Notes: a model not told the origin generated them from the letters alone. Shown: positions 8,091-18,255, numbered from the stretch's first letter. The stretch: 37,574 nt of DNA from Colwellia sp. MB3u-45 (GCF_014077005.1 NZ_JACGVC010000032.1:1-37574), one strand, 5' to 3'. Program-made: numbers and translations.

Positions 8091-9683
8091 TTATACTTTT
8101 GACGCTAAATATTCGTCGTAGCCACCAGCAAAATCAGTGTAACCACCGGTTGTTAATTCGATAATACGAGTCGCTAAGCTTGAGACAAATTCTCGGTCAT
8201 GACTCACAAACAAAATAGTGCCTTCATATTGCTCCATTGCCATGTTTAATGACTCGATAGATTCCATATCCATATGGTTTGTTGGTTCATCCATAATGAG
8301 AATGTTTGGACGTTGCATCATGATTTTACCAAACAACATACGACCTTGTTCGCCACCTGAAAGTACTTTTACTGATTTGTTAATGTCATCAGCAGAGAAT
8401 AATAAACGTCCTAAATAACTACGAACGGCCTGTTCGTCGTCGCTAGGTTGACGCCATTGGCTCATCCATTCAAATAAAGTCATATCATTTTCAAATTCAT
8501 AACTATGGTCTTGCGCGTAGTAACCAATGTTAACGTTTTCTGACCAAGTATATAAACCTGATGTTGGCTGATATTCAGCTTCGCCCATTAGAGTACGTAA
8601 GAATGTAGTTTTACCCACACCATTTTGTCCGATAATGGCGACACGCTCACCAACTTCAATCATCATGTTAAGGTTGCTTAAGACCTTATTATCACCAAAG
8701 TTTTTGCTCATACTTTCAAGTACGAGAGCATTACGGAATAATTTTTTGTCTTGTTCAAAGCGAATAAACGGATTAACACGACTTGATGCTTTTACATCGG
8801 CCAATTGAATTTTATCAATTTGCTTAGCACGAGACGTTGCTTGTTTTGCTTTTGAAGCATTGGCAGAGAAACGTGCCACGAAAGCTTGTAGCTCACCAAT
8901 TTGTGCTTTTTTCTTGGCGTTGTCAGACATTAGTTGCGCTCTAGCTTGCGTAGACGCCAACATATATTCGTCATAGTTACCCGGAAATAACCGTAATTCA
9001 CCGTAATCTAGATCAGCCATGTGGGTGCAAACACTGTTTAAAAAGTGACGGTCATGCGAGATGATGATCATGGTTGAATCACGTGCGTTCAAGGTTTCTT
9101 CTAACCATTGAATAGTGTGAATGTCCAAGTTGTTGGTTGGCTCATCAAGTAATAAAATATCAGGATTAGAAAATAATGCTTGGGCTAATAGCACACGTAA
9201 CTTCCAACCTGGGGCAACGTCACTCATTAAACCATAATGTTGATCGACAGGAATACCGACACCCATTAATAATTCGCCGGCACGACTTTCTGCGCTGTAA
9301 CCATCCATTTCAGCATATTCAGCTTCTAAATCACCGGCACGCATACCATCCGCTTCACTCATTTCAGGCAAAGCGTAAATCTCATCACGCTCTTCTTTTA
9401 TTGCCCACAATTTAGTATGGCCCATAATAACGGTGTCAACGACAGACGTTGCTTCAAAACCAAACTGGTCTTGACGAAGTTTACCAATGCGCTCATTTGG
9501 ATCTAAATTAACATTACCCGAGGTTTGCTCTAAATCACCACCTAAAATTTTAATAAAGGTTGATTTACCGCAGCCATTGGCCCCGATTAAACCATAGCGA
9601 TTTCCGCCACCAAATTTTTGTGAAATGTTTTCAAATAACGGCTTAGCACCGAATTGTTGGGTAATATTGTTTGCAGCTAACAT
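8091..9683 (-). CDS. ybiT: ABC-F family ATP-binding protein YbiT
   Basis: A 530-residue ABC-F protein, the same length as E. coli YbiT and close to it throughout. ABC-F proteins have two ATPase domains and no membrane part; they act on the ribosome, rescuing or modulating stalled translation. Visible are Walker [10 protein letters not shown] (about 34-42), [11 protein letters not shown] and ISHDRHFL in domain 1, the basic linker [20 protein letters not shown], and in domain 2 [29 protein letters not shown] and [12 protein letters not shown]. The first signature motif is degenerate (VAPGWKLR in place of LSGG), as in YbiT itself. The ATG has a GGA-type site upstream. It has its own terminator, and a likely -10 element lies about 80 bases upstream. 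Confidence 0.95.
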   Translation of the reverse strand: MLAANNITQQFGAKPLFENISQKFGGGNRYGLIGANGCGKSTFIKILGGDLEQTSGNVNLDPNERIGKLRQDQFGFEATSVVDTVIMGHTKLWAIKEERDEIYALPEMSEADGMRAGDLEAEYAEMDGYSAESRAGELLMGVGIPVDQHYGLMSDVAPGWKLRVLLAQALFSNPDILLLDEPTNNLDIHTIQWLEETLNARDSTMIIISHDRHFLNSVCTHMADLDYGELRLFPGNYDEYMLASTQARAQLMSDNAKKKAQIGELQAFVARFSANASKAKQATSRAKQIDKIQLADVKASSRVNPFIRFEQDKKLFRNALVLESMSKNFGDNKVLSNLNMMIEVGERVAIIGQNGVGKTTFLRTLMGEAEYQPTSGLYTWSENVNIGYYAQDHSYEFENDMTLFEWMSQWRQPSDDEQAVRSYLGRLLFSADDINKSVKVLSGGEQGRMLFGKIMMQRPNILIMDEPTNHMDMESIESLNMAMEQYEGTILFVSHDREFVSSLATRIIELTTGGYTDFAGGYDEYLASKV

Positions 9684-9758
9684 ATAAGTTCCGTAGCGAT
9701 TGTGTAGATGAGTGTAAGTTGAACTTTAATCTAAGTTTAACCTTAAATAATGCGCGAG

Positions 9759-9764
9759 ATTATA
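9759..9764 (-). promoter_or_regulatory. Likely -10 element for ybiT with GC-rich discriminator
   Basis: On the minus strand this reads TATAAT followed by CTCGCGCA, a GC-rich discriminator. A similar arrangement (TATAAT followed by CGCGCGC) precedes ygiQ. No good -35 was found at 17-base spacing (only a partial TTCCAA), so the promoter is tentative. Confidence 0.4.
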
Positions 9765-9939
9765 CAGTATGATGACGTTGTTTGGAATTCTAGTGAGGCT
9801 TGAATGTGCAGGTTTTTTATTTGTTTTACATTAGTCACGGTGATTTGATAACTGCTTATCATTAAAGCAATAAAATGAAATTAAATTACGCTATTATGGT
9901 TCTAATTAACGAGTATCATTAATAATCGGAATAAAAAAA

Positions 9940-10470
9940 ATTATAAAAACGATAAAATCATGTCAGCATTATGTTGCAACACTTCAGCAAGGAATAAATT
10001 TTGTTGAACAACTCACTGACCAAGAATATGGCGTTAACATTGCTGGAAAGTCTAGCCCTATGGGTACGCACGTACGTCATATAATAGACCATTATCACTC
10101 TGTTAAGTCAGGCTTTACCACTCAGGTGGTTGATTACGAATTGCGTAAAAGAGGTTCGTTGGTTGAAACCAGTCGACAGGTAGCGTTAGCGCAATTAATG
10201 GTGATACAAGCATGGATAAAGTCTTTAACTGAGGTCTCTTTAGATGAAATCATTACTGTTCGTTCTGACGTGGGTATGGGTAGTTGCCATATCATTGCAG
10301 TAAAAAGCACCTTAGCTCGAGAGTTAATGTTTGCTAGCAGCCATGCGATTCATCACTATGCAGCTTTAAAGCACGCGTACCAATTATTAGGAGGAAATTT
10401 TGACGATATTGATTTTGGTTTAGCTTCTTCTACCGCCACGTTTGATAAGCAACAATGTAAGATAAGTTAA
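9940..10470 (+). CDS. DinB-like superfamily protein, apparent ATT start
   Basis: The reading frame is open from the stop at 9907-9909 onward and clearly coding well upstream of its first ATG (10060). The region before that ATG gives IKTIKSCQHYVATLQQGIN and LTDQEYGV, the usual first helix of DinB/YfiT-like four-helix bundles. There is no in-frame ATG, GTG or TTG before 10060. ATT at 9940, nine bases after a weak GGA (9928-9930), gives 176 residues with a normal N-terminus. Metal-binding-type histidines are present: H44, H47 and H51 in THVRHIIDHYH and H135, H138 and H139 in SSHAIHHY. Relatives are metal-dependent thiol or glutathione transferases, or of unknown role. If the start codon is really lost, the gene could be dead or restart at 10060 without helix 1. 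Confidence 0.65.
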   Translation: MIKTIKSCQHYVATLQQGINFVEQLTDQEYGVNIAGKSSPMGTHVRHIIDHYHSVKSGFTTQVVDYELRKRGSLVETSRQVALAQLMVIQAWIKSLTEVSLDEIITVRSDVGMGSCHIIAVKSTLARELMFASSHAIHHYAALKHAYQLLGGNFDDIDFGLASSTATFDKQQCKIS

Positions 10471-10992
10471 GTTTTAATGCCTATCTATACGGCTCTGCTT
10501 CACTACACTGTTGCCAAGTTATGAAGTCTACTGCTTAAAAGGTTAAAGAGAATGAGTATTTTAGCCACATTTTTTTATGGTTGATAATATAGCGCAGGGC
10601 ACTTTTGTTGTTGGTCGGACTTTAGTCCGTCAACTGTTTAGCGGGCAATTAACGTGATGGGTAATAGACATTTGAAATAGGTGTTATTTTTAGGTCAAAA
10701 CAGTTAAGTTTCATTTAACCTAGTGGATTAAAGTTCAAGCTACATAGAGCCTATAGGTGATGATATAGCCTTGGTTATTTTTGTAGGTCGGACTTCAGTC
10801 CGTCAACTGTTCAGCGGGCAATTAACGTGATGGGTAATAGACATTTGAAATAGGTGTTATTTTTAGGTCAAAACAGTTAAGTTTCATTTAACCTGATGGT
10901 CTAAAGTCCAAGCTAGATTGAACTAGCACAGAGCCATCTATAAATTATAAACTATACATTTTATCAACCATAACAACTTAGTTTGAAAAATT
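10471..10992. other. Gene-free stretch holding the REP-like repeats
   Basis: 522 bases between the convergent DinB-like gene and olsF. Apart from the two REP-like units no coding frame is supported. It may provide transcription ends for both genes, but no T-tailed terminator is obvious. Confidence 0.6.
10613..10914. repeat. Two tandem REP-like units, 173-base period
   Basis: Copy 1 (10613-10721) and copy 2 (10786-10894) differ at only two of 109 positions, and weaker similarity continues about 20 bases further. Each unit starts with GGTCGGACTTYAGTCCGTCA, containing the hairpin CGGACT-TY-AGTCCG (10616-10629 and 10789-10802). Copy 2 is preceded by GTA, making the GTAG tetranucleotide typical of REP elements. 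AACTGTT near the start of each unit also pairs with AACAGTT about 65 bases later, giving a second long-range stem. The mismatch in the hairpin falls in its loop. REP elements of this type are mobilised by RAYT (Y1-type) transposases; none is in the window. Confidence 0.75.
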
Positions 10993-12765
10993 TCATGACG
11001 AAGTGTTAGCGTTTACTTTAGCTAAATAACCCTCAAGCTTATCACCTAAATAGAGTTTTAATAATCGTTTCGGGGCGCTAGGTACATCTACGCTCAGTAA
11101 TAATCCGGGTGTAGAGGCGAAATTAGGGTCTATTGCTACACAGTGAAACGTAGCCCCTAGCTGATGATATTGTTTCACTAGTACCGGCAAACCTTTACCG
11201 TCAGGCTCAATTTGTTTTATCAGTGTATCTAATGTTTCAATATCTTTTGGGTTGTGTTTTAAGTAGCTTAATAATTCATGGTGAATAGGATGCTTAAAAC
11301 TTTCTTTTGCCATTACTTTATCGGTTTTGGTAACTAAGAACTGTTCTATTAATAAAACGCTTAGTGGATCGTATTGCTTGCTTAACGATACCGTGCCATA
11401 AAGCACTCGGTATTGGGGATGCTGAGCAATAAAAGCACTGATACCCTTAAATAACAGCAACAAGCCGTGAAAACTACGTTGATGTGCCAAAACGATAAAT
11501 GAACGACCCATTTCTAAGCAGGCTTGCTGTTGGTTGATAAACGCAGTGTCGAAGTTAAACATTTTTGATAGGTATAAACTCTTCATACCATCTGTCTTTA
11601 ATAATTTATCAGTTTGGCCCATTCGGTAGGCGCCAATAATAGATTGATTTTTTTGGTCAAAAATAAACAAATGCGTATAAGTATCATCAAAGTCATCGCC
11701 ATCTTGTGGATTGCCACTGCCTTCATCTAACAATCTAAAACTAGCTTCTCGAAGTTTTCTGATTTCTTCAACAACACTTGGACATTGTGCGCGTGTTGCA
11801 TAACAAACGACATAACTTTTGTAATGAACTAATTGTTGTGCTTTAGCTAGTGCGTCAACTTCTTTAGATAGTTGCCCTTTGGCCTGTGACTTTGCTAAAG
11901 GTTGCATGGCTTCGGGTGTTTTTTTTGCCGATGTTTCAGGCCACTTTTGTCGATAAATCGGATCAAGTAAGTAGGTTGATAAGCGCGTTAAATCTGTACT
12001 CATTTGAATATTACCTTGTGCTGATTTTATCTGTAAAGCTTTGCCGAAGGTGATGGGAATATTTTTTTTATCACTTGCCAGCATCTCACGAATCAACATC
12101 AATAACCTTAACCTGAAATATATATGTCCCAGCCAATAAAAGCGTTTTCGATTCCTTCCGCCAATAAAACAGGGGATCACCGGGCAAAGAAATTTATTCA
12201 TTAAGGAGCCGACTAATCGATTCCACGGGTGGTCGGTTATAGGAGAAAAAATAGTCTCAGGGTAACTCACTCTGCCTGCTGGGAATATCACCAGTAATCC
12301 ACCTTTTTCAAGGTGTTGTTGGCATTGGCGAAGAGAAGATAAGTTTCCCTTGGCACCAGTTGACAAAGGATTAGTGAAAATAAAAAAATCGGCTAATTCA
12401 GGAAAGATTTTCAGCGCTTTATTCGCTAATATTTTTACGTCAGGGCGTACTGTCGATAAAATATTCGCTAAAACAATCCCTTCAATACCACCGAAGGGAT
12501 GATTTGCAACAACAATAGCAGCGCCAGATTTTGGTACATTTAAAAGGTTGGCATCGGCGGTCTCAACCCTTAAGTCTAACTGTTGAATAAAAGCCTCAGT
12601 GAATGCGACTTTTTCTAAACCAGCTAAACCCATGGCATGGTAGCGTTTGCTTAACTGCTTAATACACAATATAGCGTCAGCTAAACTTATAATACTTTTT
12701 TTAAACCACGTACTAGGAGGTTTTACCATTAAGTTTGTAATAGAGAGTTTAGACAAGTGAGTCAT
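10993..12765 (-). CDS. olsF: OlsF-type bifunctional acyltransferase (ornithine lipid synthesis)
   Basis: A 590-residue two-domain protein. The N-terminal half (to about 270) is a PlsC/OlsA-like acyltransferase: NHPFGGIEG (88-96, catalytic His89), ANKALKIFPEL and FPAGRVS (161-167). The C-terminal half (about 310-560) is a GNAT-like OlsB-type N-acyltransferase: LREASFRLL, a Glu/Asp-rich loop DGDDFDDTYTHLF, IIGAYRMG and the LEMGRSFI strand. In OlsF enzymes of other gammaproteobacteria and Bacteroidetes the C-terminal domain N-acylates ornithine (or another amino acid) and the N-terminal domain adds the second acyl chain, making phosphorus-free membrane lipids. The ATG has an AGGA only two or three bases away, abutting a hairpin. 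It is 54 bases downstream of ygiQ and co-directional with it. The amino-acid head group cannot be told from sequence. Confidence 0.8.
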   Translation of the reverse strand: MTHLSKLSITNLMVKPPSTWFKKSIISLADAILCIKQLSKRYHAMGLAGLEKVAFTEAFIQQLDLRVETADANLLNVPKSGAAIVVANHPFGGIEGIVLANILSTVRPDVKILANKALKIFPELADFFIFTNPLSTGAKGNLSSLRQCQQHLEKGGLLVIFPAGRVSYPETIFSPITDHPWNRLVGSLMNKFLCPVIPCFIGGRNRKRFYWLGHIYFRLRLLMLIREMLASDKKNIPITFGKALQIKSAQGNIQMSTDLTRLSTYLLDPIYRQKWPETSAKKTPEAMQPLAKSQAKGQLSKEVDALAKAQQLVHYKSYVVCYATRAQCPSVVEEIRKLREASFRLLDEGSGNPQDGDDFDDTYTHLFIFDQKNQSIIGAYRMGQTDKLLKTDGMKSLYLSKMFNFDTAFINQQQACLEMGRSFIVLAHQRSFHGLLLLFKGISAFIAQHPQYRVLYGTVSLSKQYDPLSVLLIEQFLVTKTDKVMAKESFKHPIHHELLSYLKHNPKDIETLDTLIKQIEPDGKGLPVLVKQYHQLGATFHCVAIDPNFASTPGLLLSVDVPSAPKRLLKLYLGDKLEGYLAKVNANTSS

Positions 12766-12771
12766 TATCCT

Positions 12772-12800
12772 GATTAAGGTCTAATAAATAGACCTTAATC
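12772..12800 (-). promoter_or_regulatory. Perfect hairpin between ygiQ and olsF, abutting the olsF ribosome site
   Basis: GATTAAGGTCT (12772-12782) pairs perfectly with 12790-12800 around a 7-base AT loop. On the minus strand the hairpin ends immediately before AGGATA and the olsF ATG. There is no T run after it, so it is not a standard terminator. It could protect or process mRNA, or limit olsF translation. Confidence 0.6.
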
Positions 12801-12819
12801 ACAGCAATAAATTTCAACA

Positions 12820-15171
12820 TCATACTGCTTTTATTTGGCCTTTTTTAGGTTTTCTGTCGTTAAACTGATTATCAGAAAAACGCGTTAACCCTTGTTTGGC
12901 CTTATCGCCCGGTTTAGCTTTTTTAGCGGTGATGGGTTTTTTACCGTAACGCTTTTCTTGCCCTGGTGAGGTTTTATTCCCTTGGGCATTATTTTTACCT
13001 TTGCCGTTGTTTTTAAAATGCACTTGCTGGCTTTCATTTCTGCTTTCATTCGGCACTAAACAACCGGGTTTGCTCCCAATCAGTTTTCTTGCCAGACCCA
13101 TTTTGGTTAAGGCGTCACGAATAATGCCCCAGTTTGCAGGATCATGATAACGCAATATGGCTTTATGCAAACGACGCTGAATAGTGCCTTTTGGCACAGA
13201 TACGGTCGCGCTGTCTTTTTTAACATTACGCAATGAATCAATTTCAGTATGATAAAGCGTAGTGGCGTTTGCTAACGGTGAAGGATAAAAGTTTTGTACT
13301 TGATCAAGTTTAAAGTCGTTTTCTTTTAGCCATAGCGCAAGGTTAACCATATCTAAATCGGTAGTGCCCGGATGTGCTGAGATAAAGTAGGGTATTAAAT
13401 ACTGCTTTTTACCCGCAAGTTTAGAGTAATGGTCAAACATTTCTTTAAACTTGTTATAACTGCCCATACCAGGCTTCATCATTTTATTTAATGGCCCTTC
13501 TTCAGTATGTTCAGGAGCAATTTTTAAATAACCACCCACATGATGAGTCGCCAGTTCTTTAACGTATTCAGGGTCTTGAATAGCTAAGTCGTACCTTACA
13601 CCTGAGGCGATAAGTATTTTTTTAATACCTTTAACTTTCCGTGCTCTGCGGTATAAATTAATTGTCGGGGTATGGTCGGTGTCTAAGTGGCCACAAATAG
13701 TTGGCCAAACACAGGATGGCTTACGACAGGTAGCTTCTGCTTTTTCACTTTTACAGTTTAATTTATACATGTTAGCGGTGGGTCCGCCAAGATCAGAAAT
13801 AACGCCAGTAAAACCAGGCACTTTCAATTTAATATCTTCAATTTCGGCAATAATAGAGTCTTCAGAGCGACTTTGAATAATGCGGCCTTCATGCTCAGTA
13901 ATCGAGCAGAAGGTACAACCGCCAAAACAACCACGCATAATATTGATTGACGTTTTTATCATGTCGTAAGCAGGAATTTTAGCATCACCATAAATAGGAT
14001 GAGGTACACGTTGATACGGTAAACCAAAAACGCCATCCATTTCTGCTTCAGATAAGGGTTTAGCTGGCGGGTTTAACCAAATAAGTCGGCTACCATGCTT
14101 TTGCACTAAAGGTTTAGCGGATGTTGGGTTAACTTCTTGATGAAAAATACGTGAGGCATGCGCATAAAGCGTTTTGTTGTCTCTGACTTGCTCAAAGGTT
14201 GGTAAGTTAATGTACGTAGTTTCCCACGGTTTTTTCTTATCTTCCCATGATTTATTCTTATGTGCAGTGGCTCTAAATTCACTTAATTGTATCGGTTGTG
14301 CGGTTTTAGTCACATCTTTTTCAGCGGCGTTTTTTACCATGTCTTCAGCGGCAGCAGCTGCAGCATCGGCTGATGTCGTGGCGCAGTCAGGCGATGTCAT
14401 GTCTTGATATGGGCTATAGATAGGGTCTATTTTTCCCGGTTTATCAATACTTCGAGAGTCTATGCCTTTCCAACCGGGTAATACTTGGTTTGCTAAAAAT
14501 GCGCTACCACGTACATCGGTAATATTTTTAACATCATCACCATTGGCAATACGATGGGCAATTTCTATGAGTGGACGCTCAGCATTACCGTAAATTAACA
14601 GATCAGCTTTGGAATCAAATAGTACCGATTGACGCACTTTATCAGACCAGTAATCATAATGAGCGACTCGGCGTAAACTCGCCTCTATACCACCAATAAT
14701 AATAGGTACGCCTTTATAGGCTTCTTTACATTTCTGGGTATAAGCGGTTACCGCGCGGTCGGGACGTTTGCCACCTTCATCATTCGGGGTATATGCATCG
14801 TCATGGCGCATACGTCTTTCGGCCGTATAGCGGTTAATCATTGAATCCATATTGCCGGCGGTGACACCAAAAAATAAATTAGGTTTACCCAATTGCATAA
14901 AGGCGTCTTTTGAGTGCCAATCAGGTTGAGCAATTATGCCGACGCGAAAGCCTTGTGACTCCAACATACGACCAATAACGGCCATACCAAAACTTGGATG
15001 GTCAACATAAGCGTCGCCAGTTACTAAAATAATATCGCAACTATCCCAGCCTAACACCTCCATTTCTTGACGAGACATCGGCAAAAATGGTGCGGTTCCA
15101 TAGCATTCTGCCCAATACTTAGGGTAATCGAATAGTTTTGGAGTTGTTTTCTGGAGTGACGCTAAGTTCAT
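12820..15171 (-). CDS. YgiQ-family radical SAM protein
   Basis: A 783-residue protein colinear with E. coli YgiQ (739 aa). The N-terminal region has [20 protein letters not shown] and [16 protein letters not shown]. The radical SAM cluster is C415-x3-C419-x2-C422 in [18 protein letters not shown], which would bind [4Fe-4S] and SAM, followed by [22 protein letters not shown] and [11 protein letters not shown]. The tail is lysine- and glycine-rich, as in the family. The linker before the radical SAM part (about residues 260-320) is longer than in E. coli and has an alanine run ([12 protein letters not shown]). The substrate of YgiQ is not established to my knowledge. It is likely in one transcript with olsF. 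Confidence 0.92.
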   Translation of the reverse strand: MNLASLQKTTPKLFDYPKYWAECYGTAPFLPMSRQEMEVLGWDSCDIILVTGDAYVDHPSFGMAVIGRMLESQGFRVGIIAQPDWHSKDAFMQLGKPNLFFGVTAGNMDSMINRYTAERRMRHDDAYTPNDEGGKRPDRAVTAYTQKCKEAYKGVPIIIGGIEASLRRVAHYDYWSDKVRQSVLFDSKADLLIYGNAERPLIEIAHRIANGDDVKNITDVRGSAFLANQVLPGWKGIDSRSIDKPGKIDPIYSPYQDMTSPDCATTSADAAAAAAEDMVKNAAEKDVTKTAQPIQLSEFRATAHKNKSWEDKKKPWETTYINLPTFEQVRDNKTLYAHASRIFHQEVNPTSAKPLVQKHGSRLIWLNPPAKPLSEAEMDGVFGLPYQRVPHPIYGDAKIPAYDMIKTSINIMRGCFGGCTFCSITEHEGRIIQSRSEDSIIAEIEDIKLKVPGFTGVISDLGGPTANMYKLNCKSEKAEATCRKPSCVWPTICGHLDTDHTPTINLYRRARKVKGIKKILIASGVRYDLAIQDPEYVKELATHHVGGYLKIAPEHTEEGPLNKMMKPGMGSYNKFKEMFDHYSKLAGKKQYLIPYFISAHPGTTDLDMVNLALWLKENDFKLDQVQNFYPSPLANATTLYHTEIDSLRNVKKDSATVSVPKGTIQRRLHKAILRYHDPANWGIIRDALTKMGLARKLIGSKPGCLVPNESRNESQQVHFKNNGKGKNNAQGNKTSPGQEKRYGKKPITAKKAKPGDKAKQGLTRFSDNQFNDRKPKKGQIKAV

Positions 15172-15344
15172 ACATTACCTAAATTAATTTTTTACAATAG
15201 AGACAAGCGTGATATTACACACTTTCAAAGCTTAACAATGACCTATTAACCGACAAAGTAAATACATTGATGATAAATGTCATATTTACCACATTCACAC
15301 AGCGCACGATTGCAGAAATAAAAGTCATATTAACGAAGCGCGCG

Positions 15345-15350
15345 ATTATA
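15345..15350 (-). promoter_or_regulatory. Possible -10 element for ygiQ with GC-rich discriminator
   Basis: On the minus strand this reads TATAAT followed by CGCGCGC. Related GCGC-rich fragments recur nearby (15301-15311 and 15367-15376), so the element may belong to a small imperfect repeat cluster. No good -35 was seen. It sits about 175 bases upstream of the ygiQ ATG. Confidence 0.35.
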
Positions 15351-15679
15351 GCAGAGAAAAATACAAGGCGCGTGATTAAAAAATATAAGCCCAAATTTTC
15401 TTAGGACAATTGAAAGGATGAATTAGCACATTGAGTACAATATAAAGCGATTTATCAGAAAAAAATCATTTAAAAAAGTTCTCTTGGTTTTTTCTGCTAG
15501 GTTGTTCTACCTGATAGAGGCTTTCATCGTATAAAATTTGTTATTGGTCGTGTTACAAGGCAGAGACATTGAAAATTAAGCTATTTTTTAGTATAACTAG
15601 CTGCAGGATTCTAATGATTAGCAAGGTTAATCATTTCAGTGCCATTGAATTTTGTGCCAACGTTGAGATAAATAGCCCT

Positions 15680-15735
15680 TATAAGTAAGCCAATATAAGC
15701 TACCTAATATAAGCAACCCCATATAAGTATAAATA
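15680..15735 (+). repeat. Four 14-base tandem repeats in the S9 peptidase leader
   Basis: Four exact 14-base periods begin at 15680, 15694, 15708 and 15722, each starting TATAAG. They end one base before the first ATG of the peptidase gene, so they occupy the place where a ribosome site would be; no normal Shine-Dalgarno is visible. Confidence 0.85.
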
Positions 15736-15736
15736 A

Positions 15737-18235
15737 ATGATGAAAATACAATTAATTGCCGCTGCTATTAGTTTTTCTTTAGTCGCTTGTGTATCGACAG
15801 AGCAAAAACAGGTTGCACTAGACAGTCAGACTACTACCACGAGTGACGTTATCGCTAGTGACGTTATTGCCAGTGAAGTGCTAGCAAAGCCATCTGTAGG
15901 TGTAACAAGCGCAACAAGGATTACCTTAGAAAAAATCATGTCAAATCCTGATTGGTTTGGCCGCTCTCCTGAGTCTTGGTATTGGGGTGACGACAGCCAA
16001 ACTGTGTTTTACAAGCAAAAGCGTCAAGGCAACCCATTACGTGATTTAGTACAAAAAAACTTAAGCACCCAAGGTAATGGTGAGTTAGTTAAATTAGCGC
16101 AAATGCACGTGGTTGCTGACACTAATGCGGTATTAAATAATAGCCGTACGCATGAGGTATACACCTTTGAAGGCAATGTTTTTGTTAAAGCCTTGGCCAC
16201 TCAAACTGTGCAGCAGTTAACCTATACCTCGGCCGTTGAATCATCAGCGATGTTTTTAACTAATGGTAATATCGCTTATCGTGTTGATAATATCTTTTAC
16301 GCCCATGATATGACGAGTCAAAAAATTATTGAGTTAGCCAACTTAAAAATGACTGACGCAGAAGAGCCTGTTCTCGATACACCAAGCTATATCGCTACTG
16401 AACAACATGAACTGATTGAATATGTTGCGCTACAGCAGCGCAACAAAGACTTACGTGCCGAGCAAAAACGTCAGTTAAGGGTAAAAAATAGCACAGTAAC
16501 CCAAACAAACTTTTACCTAGGTAAAGGCAATGAAGTTGTGCATGCGAGTCTGTCTCCGGCCGGCGATAAATTAGTGGTCAGTGTGGCAACGGATAAGTCA
16601 CCAGGTAAAGACAGTGATATTATGCCTAACTATATTGCTAACGACGGCGATATTAAGGCGAAAAAGGTGCGAACACGCGTTGCCGATAACCGCCAATATG
16701 CTGAACAGCTTTATATTTTAGATTTAAGCCAAGGCACAAAAGCCTTGTTGAGTTATGACAGCTTACCGGGTTTTGATGAAGACGTGCTAGCCAGTGTGCG
16801 TAAAGAAAATTATGCCCGCGAAGGTAAAGAATATAAATCAGAAAAATCAGCGCGTAATATTCATGTTATGCAAGCGTGGGCCCCTATTCAATGGCAAAAA
16901 AATGGTCAGCAAGTCGCTATTATGCTTGAAGCTTGGGATAACAAAGACCGTTGGATCACAACAGTTGATTTTGACCGTAAAGCCTTAATTTCTCAACACC
17001 GTTTACATGATGATGCTTGGATAAATTACACTTTTAACGAACAGGGTTGGTTAAATAACACTGAAAGTTTATATTATCTTTCAGAAGAAAGTGGTTATGC
17101 ACACTTATACCTTAAGCCCATAAATGGCAAAGCAAGAGCCTTAACGTCAGGTAATTTTGAAGTTAACGACTTAACAGTATCTGCTGATGAACAAAATATT
17201 TACTTTAAAGCCAATAAAAAACACCCAGGTATTTATGAAATTTACAAAGTGAATATCTCGTCAGGTAAAATCACTGCGTTAACCGATTTAGGGGGTATGA
17301 ATAATTACACGTTAAGCCCTGATGAAACTAAACTGTTAATTGAGCATTCAGAAATCACCTTACCACCAGAGCTTTATGTTAAAGACATGACTAACAACAC
17401 TGAGGCAATGCGATTAACCCATACCGTTTCAGCAGCGTTTCTGGCAATGCCTTGGGCAGCACCTAATGTAGTCGCTATCGAGTCATCACATCAAGCACAG
17501 CCAATATACTCAAAAGTCTACTTACCTAAAGGTTACGATAAAACCAGTGCTAAAAACAAAGCGGTAATGTTTAGCCATGGCGCGGGCTATTTGCAAAATT
17601 CGCATTTAGGTTGGTCGGGTTACTTTCGTGAATATATGTTTCACAGCATGTTAGTACAACAAGGTTATGTGGTTATCGATATGGATTACCGTGCATCAAA
17701 AGGCTACGGCCGTGATTGGCGTACAGCAATATACCGCCATATGGGGAAGCCCGAAGTGCAAGATATGCGTGATGGCGTAAATTGGTTAGTGGAAAATGCC
17801 AATGTTGACGCTAACCGTGTAGGTACTTATGGCGGCTCTTACGGTGGTTTTTTAACCTTGATGTCAATGTTCACCGACCCTGAATTATTTCAATCAGGTT
17901 CAGCGCTACGTTTAGTGTCAGATTGGGCTTATTACAATCATGGTTACACGTCTAACATCTTAAATATGCCGGGTGATGACCCTATTGCTTATGAACGTAG
18001 CTCACCAATTTACTTCGCCGAAGGCTTAGAAAAACCGCTGCTCATTAATGCACCTATGGTCGATGACAATGTGTTTTTTCAGGATACTGTGCGTTTAGTT
18101 CAGCGCTTAATTGAGTTAGAAAAACAAGACTTTGAAACCGCTATTTATCCAGTAGAGCCCCATGGTTTTGTTCAACCTAGCTCTTGGTTAAATGAATACC
18201 GGAGAATTTATAAGTTGTTTGAAACTACTTTATAA
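15737..18235 (+). CDS. S9-family prolyl oligopeptidase / dipeptidyl peptidase, lipoprotein
   Basis: An 832-residue exported serine peptidase. A lipoprotein signal peptide ends in the lipobox LVAC (Cys18), so the enzyme is probably membrane-anchored on the periplasmic side. Residues about 60-580 form the beta-propeller (DPPIV N-terminal-like, with repeats such as YYLSEESGYAHLYL). The C-terminal alpha/beta-hydrolase has the nucleophile elbow TYGGSYGG with Ser701, Asp776 in MVDDNV and His809 in EPHGF. The DMDYRASKGYGRDWR segment before the elbow is also typical. Such enzymes release dipeptides or cleave after proline in short peptides; the exact specificity is not readable. Two adjacent ATGs (15737, 15740) are possible starts. 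It is monocistronic with its own terminator, and a 14-base tandem repeat occupies the leader. Confidence 0.9.
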   Translation: MMKIQLIAAAISFSLVACVSTEQKQVALDSQTTTTSDVIASDVIASEVLAKPSVGVTSATRITLEKIMSNPDWFGRSPESWYWGDDSQTVFYKQKRQGNPLRDLVQKNLSTQGNGELVKLAQMHVVADTNAVLNNSRTHEVYTFEGNVFVKALATQTVQQLTYTSAVESSAMFLTNGNIAYRVDNIFYAHDMTSQKIIELANLKMTDAEEPVLDTPSYIATEQHELIEYVALQQRNKDLRAEQKRQLRVKNSTVTQTNFYLGKGNEVVHASLSPAGDKLVVSVATDKSPGKDSDIMPNYIANDGDIKAKKVRTRVADNRQYAEQLYILDLSQGTKALLSYDSLPGFDEDVLASVRKENYAREGKEYKSEKSARNIHVMQAWAPIQWQKNGQQVAIMLEAWDNKDRWITTVDFDRKALISQHRLHDDAWINYTFNEQGWLNNTESLYYLSEESGYAHLYLKPINGKARALTSGNFEVNDLTVSADEQNIYFKANKKHPGIYEIYKVNISSGKITALTDLGGMNNYTLSPDETKLLIEHSEITLPPELYVKDMTNNTEAMRLTHTVSAAFLAMPWAAPNVVAIESSHQAQPIYSKVYLPKGYDKTSAKNKAVMFSHGAGYLQNSHLGWSGYFREYMFHSMLVQQGYVVIDMDYRASKGYGRDWRTAIYRHMGKPEVQDMRDGVNWLVENANVDANRVGTYGGSYGGFLTLMSMFTDPELFQSGSALRLVSDWAYYNHGYTSNILNMPGDDPIAYERSSPIYFAEGLEKPLLINAPMVDDNVFFQDTVRLVQRLIELEKQDFETAIYPVEPHGFVQPSSWLNEYRRIYKLFETTL

Positions 18236-18255
18236 AAATTTTAATGATAAGCAAT

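Larger units (their letters stand above)
15172..15736. other. Gene-free divergent intergenic region, ygiQ / S9 peptidase
   Basis: 565 bases between divergent genes. It holds the possible ygiQ promoter, a few GCGC-rich short repeats (15301-15376) and the 14-base tandem repeat at its right end. No coding frame is supported. Confidence 0.6.

Noticed and set aside
14300-14400. Alanine-rich linker in the YgiQ protein as a foreign insertion
   Set aside because: This region is a variable linker in the family; codon use does not differ visibly from the rest of the gene.
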